From NCBI GenBank assembly GCA_026397675.1, contig JAPLUH010000178.1, positions 1 to 5,794 on the forward strand: 5,794 bases of DNA, written 5' to 3'. Positions 1-4,600 of this stretch are shown here, piece after piece. Each line of letters opens with the position of its first letter. Position 1 is the stretch's first letter. The translations under genes were made by a program, and so were the position numbers. Source of the stretch: Verrucomicrobiota bacterium. GTDB lineage: Bacteria; Verrucomicrobiota; Verrucomicrobiia; Limisphaerales; UBA9464. The notes beneath the pieces are model-generated. The model had not been told where the DNA came from, made no database searches, and was given only the letters and a program-made list of their open reading frames with translations.

Positions 1-107
1 GACGTTCCTATGCTCGCTCTGGCCCGGTCCCGCTCCGCTTGACGTATTTGGTGGGGGGCTCCGCGGGTTCGGTCCTGCGCTCGCAGGGAACGTTGGGACA
101 GGTGGAG

Positions 108-129
108 CTTTCGCGCTGCCGCGCGAGGG
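108..129. repeat. GC hairpin in repeat unit 1
   Basis: TCGCGC (111-116) pairs with GCGCGA (121-126) around the loop TGCC. CTT (108-110) against GGG (127-129) can add one G-C and two G-U pairs. The same stem recurs in unit 2 with a different loop, so the structure may be what is kept. Confidence 0.6.
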
Positions 130-251
130 GAATTATAGCGAGTCGACGTTCCTACGCTCGCTCTGGCCCGGTCCCGCTCCGCTTGACGTATTTGGTGGGG
201 GGCTCCGCTGGACCGTGCCTGCGCTCGCAGGGAACATTGGGAGAGGTCGGG

Positions 252-274
252 CTTTCGCGCTGAACGCGCGAGGG
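252..274. repeat. GC hairpin in repeat unit 2
   Basis: TCGCGC (255-260) pairs with GCGCGA (266-271) around the five-base loop TGAAC. The flanking CTT and GGG extend the stem as in unit 1. The stem is identical to that of unit 1 while the loop has changed in sequence and length. Confidence 0.6.
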
Positions 275-345
275 GGATTAGGGTGTGGACGTTCCTATGC
301 TCGCTGCGGACCAAACCCGCTTTGCCTGTGTCGCGGGGCGTTGCA

Positions 346-384
346 GGGTCGGTTCCACATATGATACATATGCGGGACCGACCC
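346..384. repeat. Long near-perfect palindrome, possible terminator or REP-like element
   Basis: GGGTCGGTTCC (346-356) pairs with GGGACCGACCC (374-384), giving 11 pairs with a single G-U. After one A/C mismatch (357 and 373), CATATG (358-363) pairs with CATATG (367-372) around the three-base loop ATA. That makes 17 pairs in 39 bases. On the + strand it is followed by C and then TTTT (386-389), so it could end a rightward transcript entering from the repeat. It could also be a mobile palindromic element, an operator, or a 5' leader structure of the sulfatase gene. The structure is certain from the sequence; the role is inference. Confidence 0.7.
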
Positions 385-401
385 CTTTTCCGACCCCTTT
401 G
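378..401. repeat. 12-base tandem direct repeat overlapping the right arm of the palindrome
   Basis: CCGACCCCTTTT (378-389) is followed at once by CCGACCCCTTTG (390-401), 11 of 12 bases identical. The first copy supplies most of the right arm of the 346-384 hairpin. The second copy could pair with GGGTCGG (346-352) instead, giving a weaker alternative fold. Confidence 0.65.
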
Positions 402-473
402 CCCCCAGTTGCGTCGTGGGGGTTTTGAGTGTTTGCGTTGGCGGTGGTTGCGAGGGTTCGGTTCAATGGGGGC
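402..473 (+). other. Leader of the sulfatase gene, no clear promoter
   Basis: No convincing -35/-10 pair was found here or in the wider gene-free stretch from 1 to 473, whose remaining content is the tandem repeat and the palindrome. GTGGGGG at 416-422 lies six bases before an in-frame GTG at 429, which makes that codon a possible alternative start of the sulfatase. TATGAT at 361-366 resembles a -10 box but lies in the hairpin and lacks a good -35 at the right distance. Confidence 0.3.
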
Positions 474-1937
474 ATGTTCTCCCGAGGGTGGTGTGCGCTG
501 GTGGTGCTGTTGATGGTCTTGGTTCCCGCCGGATGGGTGCGGGGTGCTACGCCCGCGGCGGTGCGGCCTAATATTTTGTTCCTCTTCGCCGATGATCAAC
601 GGGCGGACACGATCGGTGCATGGGGCAACGCCCACATTCGCACGCCGCATCTGGACGGTCTGGTGGGGCGGGGTTTCAGTTTTCGGGGCAACTACTGCTT
701 CGGTGGCAATAGCGGTGCGGTGTGCGTCCCCAGTCGGGCGATGCTCATGAGCGGGCGAACTTGGTTTGGTCTGCCCCATACGCTGCAAGGTGTGACCACC
801 TTTCCTGAACACCTGCGTCGTCAGGGCTATGAAACCTTCGCCACCGGTAAGTGGCACAATGGTGAGGCGTCGTTCCTGCGCAGCTTCGAGCGAGGGCGTT
901 CCATCCACTTCGGTGGAATGGATGACCATACTCGAACCGCCATTCAGGATCTCCAACCCGACGGGAAGTTCACTCGCCGCCAGCCGGCCCCCAAGTTCTC
1001 CAGTGAGCAGTTCGCCGATGAGGTGATCGACTTCCTTAAACACCCTTCCGGCGATCGACCCTTCTTGGCCTATGCCGCCTTCACTGCGCCGCACGATCCC
1101 CGCAATCCGCCGGAGGCGTGGCGGGTCACTAATCCAAACAAACGTCCGCCTTTGCCGCGCAATTACCTGCCGCAGCACCCCTTCGACAACGGTGAGTTGA
1201 TCTTGCGCGATGAGAACTTACTGCCGTGGCCGCGACCGCCGGAATGGGTGCGCGATCAATTGGGAGAATATTATGGACTCATCGAGCACTTGGATTCGCA
1301 AATCGGCCGTGTCCTGGATGCGCTCGCAAAATCCCCCTATGCGACCAACACGGTCATCGTATTTGCGGCCGACCATGGCTTGGCCCTGGGCAGTCATGGG
1401 TTATTGGGCAAACAGAACGTGTATGAGCACAGCATGCGATGCCCGCTCATCATCGCTGGACCCGGCATTCCGGCCGGGGGCACTACGGCAGCCTTCACCT
1501 ACCTCTTCGACGTGTTCCCGACGCTGTGCGGTTTGACCGGTTCGCCGGTTCCTCCCGGAGTGGCCGGTTTCGATCTTCGGCCCCTATGGACCGCGGAGGC
1601 GCGGCAGGTCCGTGACTCGGTCTTCCTGCCCTATCAAGGACTGATGCGGGCTGTGCGCGACGAACGGTGGAAGCTCATTTGCTATCCGCCGGTGAATCAT
1701 CGCCAGTTGTTCGATTTAGCTCATGATCCCGACGAGCGCGTGGATGTGTCGGGCGATCCAGACAACGCCCCAGTGATCGCTCAGTTGCTCGCGAAGATGG
1801 CTGAGTGGCAGACGCGGGTGGGAGATACCCAGCCATTGACCGTCCCAAATCCCAAGCCGCTGATGCGCGACCTCACCGGCCAATCTCGAAAACCCGACGA
1901 CTGGCAACCCCGCTGGATCGTTGAAAAATACTTCTGA
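474..1937 (+). CDS. Secreted sulfatase, formylglycine (Cys) type
   Basis: Probable sulfate-ester hydrolase of the alkaline-phosphatase/arylsulfatase superfamily (S1 type), acting in the periplasm or outside the cell. From ATG 474 the protein has 487 residues. Residues 1-25 form a Sec signal peptide (hydrophobic VVLLMVLVPAGW, then VRGA). Mature-domain motifs: metal-binding DD at 40-41 in LFADDQ; CVPSRAMLMSGR at 84-95, matching C-x-P-S-R-x5-G-R, with Cys84 the residue converted to formylglycine; GKWH with Lys126 and His128; PHD with His207; ADHG with Asp300 and His301; Lys313. The C-terminal part (about 390-425, RAVRDERWKL then QLFDLAHDPDE) is the usual small domain. All expected catalytic positions are present and the length is normal, so it should be active if a formylglycine-generating enzyme exists elsewhere. 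The in-frame GTG at 429 would add 15 residues before the signal peptide; ATG 474 is preferred because it places the signal at the very N-terminus. Substrate cannot be read; sulfated polysaccharides are common targets in Verrucomicrobiota. Confidence 0.93.
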   Translation: MFSRGWCALVVLLMVLVPAGWVRGATPAAVRPNILFLFADDQRADTIGAWGNAHIRTPHLDGLVGRGFSFRGNYCFGGNSGAVCVPSRAMLMSGRTWFGLPHTLQGVTTFPEHLRRQGYETFATGKWHNGEASFLRSFERGRSIHFGGMDDHTRTAIQDLQPDGKFTRRQPAPKFSSEQFADEVIDFLKHPSGDRPFLAYAAFTAPHDPRNPPEAWRVTNPNKRPPLPRNYLPQHPFDNGELILRDENLLPWPRPPEWVRDQLGEYYGLIEHLDSQIGRVLDALAKSPYATNTVIVFAADHGLALGSHGLLGKQNVYEHSMRCPLIIAGPGIPAGGTTAAFTYLFDVFPTLCGLTGSPVPPGVAGFDLRPLWTAEARQVRDSVFLPYQGLMRAVRDERWKLICYPPVNHRQLFDLAHDPDERVDVSGDPDNAPVIAQLLAKMAEWQTRVGDTQPLTVPNPKPLMRDLTGQSRKPDDWQPRWIVEKYF

Positions 1938-2032
1938 CACGTCGCCGGTTGGAAACGGGATGGAGGGAATGAAGGGAGTCGTCGTGTGGGTGAGGCTTGC
2001 CGATTGAGCGGTGGCTCAGCACCGTAGGGGGC

Positions 2033-2857
2033 GTGACTCTCGAAGATTCTCTGGGTGATATCCTCCGCAAGGCCCGTACGTCGACCCACACCCAGGCTGC
2101 CTCCGCTGCACTAACGGCCGGTGTGACTTTAGCGGAGTATGAGCGCATGGAGGAAACCGGAAAGCCGGCCGCCGGTTGTCGCTTCACCGAACTCGGAGCC
2201 AAGCTCTTGCTCGATGGGGTTAAGCTCAAGCGGATTGCCGAAGGCTGGCTGCCCAAGCCGGTGGCGACCAACGGTTGGTGTGAACTGCGGGTGATCACCA
2301 CTCATGGCGATGGTATGGCTGTTAACGCCTATTTGGTCTGGGACGAGGTCACTCGCGAGGCAGCCGTCTTTGACACGGGTTTCGACGCGGCTCCCATCCT
2401 CACTCAAATCGATGAACATCAACTCCAGATCAAACACATTTTTATCACGCATTCCCATGGAGATCATGTGGCTGGATTGGCAGGGCTCAGAGAACGCTTC
2501 CCCAAGGCTCGGATTCACACCAATTCCAAGAATGCCCCGGTGGAGCAGCGCATCCGTGCCAACGACTTCATCATGCTGGGCAGCTTGCGGGTGACCAATC
2601 GCGACACGCCCGGACACGCTGAGGACGGCGTTACTTACATCGTAGGCAACTGGCCAGAGGACGCGCCGCACGTGGCTATCGTGGGAGATGCTCTCTTCGC
2701 TGGATCCATAGGGGGAGCCCGGGATCAGTTGGAGTTGGCACGCTCGAAAGTTCGTGAACAAATTTTCTCACTGCCCGCGGCAACGCTTGTTTGTCCCGGT
2801 CATGGTCCACTGACGACCGTCGAAGAAGAGAAGGCGAACAACCCCTGGTTCCCATGA
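2033..2857 (+). CDS. MBL-fold metallo-hydrolase with degenerate HTH-like N-terminal domain
   Basis: Two-part protein of 274 residues from GTG 2033. Residues about 3-70 (from TLEDSLGDILRKAR through LKRIAEGWL) are helical and resemble a Cro/C1-type helix-turn-helix that has lost its typical recognition residues. Residues about 85-274 are a glyoxalase-II-like metallo-beta-lactamase domain: THSHGDH with His140, His142, Asp144 and His145; His195 in TPGHAEDG; Asp219 in VGDALFAGS; and His257 in CPGHGPLTTV. This full set should hold two metal ions. The family hydrolyses thioesters or related bonds, but the substrate here is unknown. Similar fusions are, from memory, common in Verrucomicrobiota. The frame is open to TTG 1997 (12 more residues), which is an alternative start. 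GTG 2033 was chosen because relatives seem to begin near the LED motif; neither start has a well-placed ribosome binding site. No signal peptide, so it is cytoplasmic. It lies 95 bases after the sulfatase and overlaps the next gene by 4 bases. Confidence 0.88.
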   Translation: MTLEDSLGDILRKARTSTHTQAASAALTAGVTLAEYERMEETGKPAAGCRFTELGAKLLLDGVKLKRIAEGWLPKPVATNGWCELRVITTHGDGMAVNAYLVWDEVTREAAVFDTGFDAAPILTQIDEHQLQIKHIFITHSHGDHVAGLAGLRERFPKARIHTNSKNAPVEQRIRANDFIMLGSLRVTNRDTPGHAEDGVTYIVGNWPEDAPHVAIVGDALFAGSIGGARDQLELARSKVREQIFSLPAATLVCPGHGPLTTVEEEKANNPWFP

Positions 2858-3399
2858 ACGTACTCAAAGGCTGGATTTCGAACTACCTGAGCCTGGTGAC
2901 GGTGGCCTTGCTGTGGCCGGCCTCCGTGGCTTGGGCTGCTGAAGATAAACCCTCCAACGTAACCAAGCCATCGGTCGCAGCGAAACCGTTGGTGCCTTCC
3001 AACGGCGGTGAACAAAATTCACCACCGTCCGAGAGGGTGCTCTTGGTGCGAGCCTCCGCAGTTCCCTTGGGTGACAATTCGGTGATGGCCGTTAGTCCTC
3101 AGGAGGCCCAGCGAGAGTTGCTCGTCATTGAAAGCGGACTCTTCCGCCGATCCCTCGCCGGTCCGAAGGTGCTGTCGGTGCCGGAGCAAGGGGGGTGGGT
3201 GCGTGGGCTCTTCAAGGAGCCTAAAGCCTCGAAATTGTGGTCTTTGTTTAATCCGAAGGCGCCCCTCGACAGTGAGACGGATTTGATGCGGTCGGCCCGG
3301 ATCTTCGGGGTTCGGGGTGATGCTCCGCTCCCGCACTCCATGCAAGATCCGATCCGGGTTGAGCCCGTGGGTATCCGTTTTTGGCAGATCAGTAAGTGA
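2854..3399 (+). CDS. Small secreted protein of unknown function
   Basis: I do not recognise this 181-residue protein. Residues 1-28 form a signal peptide: a short n-region with Lys5, a hydrophobic core LVTVALLWPASVAWA, and a likely cut after AWA. The mature part begins with a low-complexity linker rich in Lys, Pro, Ser and Val (about 29-60, KPSNVTKPS then AAKPLVPSNGG). A more ordinary region from about 63 onward contains VLLVRASAVPLGD, SLAGPKVLSVPEQGGWVRGLF and a C-terminal VEPVGIRFWQISK. The sequence has no cysteine and no lipobox, so it is probably soluble in the periplasm or exported. ATG 2854 was chosen because it gives the signal peptide at the N-terminus and overlaps the preceding stop as ATGA. 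No ribosome binding site stands at normal distance, so translation probably depends on reinitiation after the MBL gene. The signal peptide and coupling argue for a real gene. Confidence 0.78.
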   Translation: MNVLKGWISNYLSLVTVALLWPASVAWAAEDKPSNVTKPSVAAKPLVPSNGGEQNSPPSERVLLVRASAVPLGDNSVMAVSPQEAQRELLVIESGLFRRSLAGPKVLSVPEQGGWVRGLFKEPKASKLWSLFNPKAPLDSETDLMRSARIFGVRGDAPLPHSMQDPIRVEPVGIRFWQISK

Positions 3400-3519
3400 G
3401 CGAGCCCTCCCTCGAGCGGATGCATTCCGTGGGTCATGGGTTGAAGGAGAGAGTGGGTTCGAAGTTCGAGAACGGGTGATTGCTATCGGTGACCGTGGGC
3501 GCTCGGAAAATCTTCGGTC

Positions 3520-3543
3520 AGCCCGTTGATTTCCCGACGGGCT
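3520..3543. other. Inverted repeat ahead of the rhomboid gene
   Basis: AGCCCGT (3520-3526) pairs with ACGGGCT (3537-3543) around a ten-base loop, 18 bases before the ATG at 3562. There is no T-run on the + strand after it, so it is a poor terminator for the upstream gene pair. TTCCCGAC occurs twice here (3531-3538 and 3543-3550). The rest of the 3400-3561 spacer shows no clear promoter or ribosome binding site. Confidence 0.3.
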
Positions 3544-3561
3544 TCCCGACATTGGTCGCTC

Positions 3562-4575
3562 ATGACACCCCCGTCTTCCGATACGGCCTCGCCGCTCCTG
3601 GCGGCCTTGACCGCGCGATCGGAACGGCAGGCGATGGACTGGGGATTGGCCCTGATCAGCCAAGGGATCCCTGCGGTGATCGATCGCGAAGAGGTTTCGG
3701 CGAGGCAATCCGAAGGGGTTCCCGAAAAGGCTTTTGAAGAGCCGATCGAAGGGGTCGTGAATCATCGGTCTCATCCGCCTAATCCCCCTCATTCAGGTCC
3801 ATCGTCGCAGGGTGTTCGCCGTTCCCGATGGCGTTTGCGGGTCGAGCCCGATGAGCTGGAACGGGCGCGGGCCGTGGTTCTGGAATATCGCCGCGAAAAC
3901 CGCCGCTTTGCCTGGCACCGCACCGCCGTCGCGGCGCGTCCCTTGTCTTGGAATCCCGCGGCGGTGCCCTGGGTTCTCGTGTTGTGTGCGATTCATGCGT
4001 TGCTGCCAATAGCGCTTCGTTCGGCCGGTTGGGTGGAGGCGTCATCCGTGCGTCAGCAGGGGCAATGGTGGCGCCTGTTCACGGGAACCTGGCTGCATGC
4101 TGACGTGGCTCACTTGGCATCCAACGTGGGCACGGGTGCGCTCACTTTGGGATTTGCCATGGGTCGATATGGGCCCGGGACCGCGTTGTGCCTGAGCCTG
4201 GTAGCGGGTGCCGCGGCCAATATACCCGGTGTGTTGCTGCGAGAACCCTCGGCGCGGGCGCTGGGAGCCTCCGGTGTCGTGATGGCGGCGCTTGGCCTTT
4301 TAGTCGGTCATGCGGTGATCTGGTGGCGCATTAGTCGGCATGCCTCCAAGCCCGTGTGGATCAGCCTCGGAGCCGGCGGGTTTCTTTTCCTCAGTCTGGG
4401 CGTTAATCCGGCCTCGGATGTGTTGGCTCATGCCGGCGGCTTTGTCGGAGGCATTCTGCTCGGAGCGCTGGCCGCCTGGTTTCGTTGGGGGCGTTTTGAG
4501 AAGCTCTGGGCTCTGGCTTATGCCGCGTTGGCCGTCGGGCCGTGGCTGTGTGCGTGGGCCGCTCGCGGGCGTTGA
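3562..4575 (+). CDS. Rhomboid family intramembrane serine protease with soluble N-terminal domain
   Basis: Inner-membrane serine protease, 337 residues from ATG 3562. The rhomboid core runs from about 132: WWRLFTGTWLHADVAHLASN (169-188) matches the conserved loop and start of TM2, with His184 and Asn188 at the oxyanion positions; GASG holds the nucleophile Ser237; AHAGG holds the catalytic His290. The Ser-His spacing of 53 equals that of GlpG (S201/H254). Hydrophobic segments lie at about 132-152, 186-203, 205-226, 233-254, 264-282, 286-306 and 313-333, so six core helices plus one at the C-terminus. Residues about 20-42 (ERQAMDWGLALISQGIPAVI) and 88-113 (SRWRLRVEPDELERARAVV and on) look like two halves of a small DUF2007-like domain, split by a Pro/Ser/Glu-rich stretch at about 43-88. 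TTG 3526 is an in-frame alternative start, less likely. The substrate is unknown. Confidence 0.9.
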   Translation: MTPPSSDTASPLLAALTARSERQAMDWGLALISQGIPAVIDREEVSARQSEGVPEKAFEEPIEGVVNHRSHPPNPPHSGPSSQGVRRSRWRLRVEPDELERARAVVLEYRRENRRFAWHRTAVAARPLSWNPAAVPWVLVLCAIHALLPIALRSAGWVEASSVRQQGQWWRLFTGTWLHADVAHLASNVGTGALTLGFAMGRYGPGTALCLSLVAGAAANIPGVLLREPSARALGASGVVMAALGLLVGHAVIWWRISRHASKPVWISLGAGGFLFLSLGVNPASDVLAHAGGFVGGILLGALAAWFRWGRFEKLWALAYAALAVGPWLCAWAARGR

Positions 4576-4581
4576 TGCCCG
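4566..4581. terminator. Weak hairpin at the convergent gene junction
   Basis: CGGGC (4566-4570) pairs with GCCCG (4577-4581) around GTTGAT, overlapping the stop codon of the rhomboid gene. There is no T-run on either strand, so this is at best a weak or factor-assisted terminator. It is listed because only 25 bases (4576-4600) separate the two convergent genes and no better terminator is visible. Confidence 0.25.
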
Positions 4582-4600
4582 TTGAGGTTCCAAGGGCTCG

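Larger units (their letters stand above)
1..310. repeat. Tandem repeat of about 144 bases, two full units plus a partial third
   Basis: Unit 1 is 1-144, unit 2 is 145-287, and a truncated unit 3 starts at 288 and is clear to about 310. Each unit opens with GACGTTCCTA followed by GCTCGCT, continues with a stretch containing TTGACGTATTTGGTGGGG, then TGCGCTCGCAGGGAAC, and closes with a small GC hairpin. Units 1 and 2 are nearly identical over their first 65 bases and more diverged in the second half. The first base of the window is also the first base of a unit, so the array may extend to the left. Within a unit ACGTTCC (2-8) and GGAACGT (87-93) are inverted copies; in unit 2 the second arm has one change (231-237). 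There is no spacer, so this is not a CRISPR array. Function is unknown; it looks like a family of dispersed intergenic repeats. Confidence 0.9.

Noticed and set aside
39..44. TTGACG as a -35 promoter element, repeated at 183-188
   Set aside because: No -10 hexamer at 16-18 bases downstream; the following bases are G-rich in both units.
39..263. 74-residue open frame on the + strand
   Set aside because: It lies wholly within the tandem repeat, starts at TTG without a ribosome binding site, and its protein repeats only because the DNA does.
1..310. CRISPR array
   Set aside because: Units of about 144 bases stand head to tail with no unique spacers and no cas genes are present.
278..475. 65-residue open frame on the - strand
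   Set aside because: It runs through the palindrome and the repeat edge, has biased low-complexity composition and resembles no family.
2129..2761. 210-residue open frame on the - strand
   Set aside because: Lies opposite the MBL-fold gene, whose complete set of metal ligands makes that strand the coding one.
3019..3792. 257-residue open frame on the - strand spanning the gap between the secreted protein and the rhomboid gene
   Set aside because: Arg/Pro/Ser-rich composition typical of an antisense shadow in GC-rich DNA; it overlaps two better-supported genes and shows no domain.
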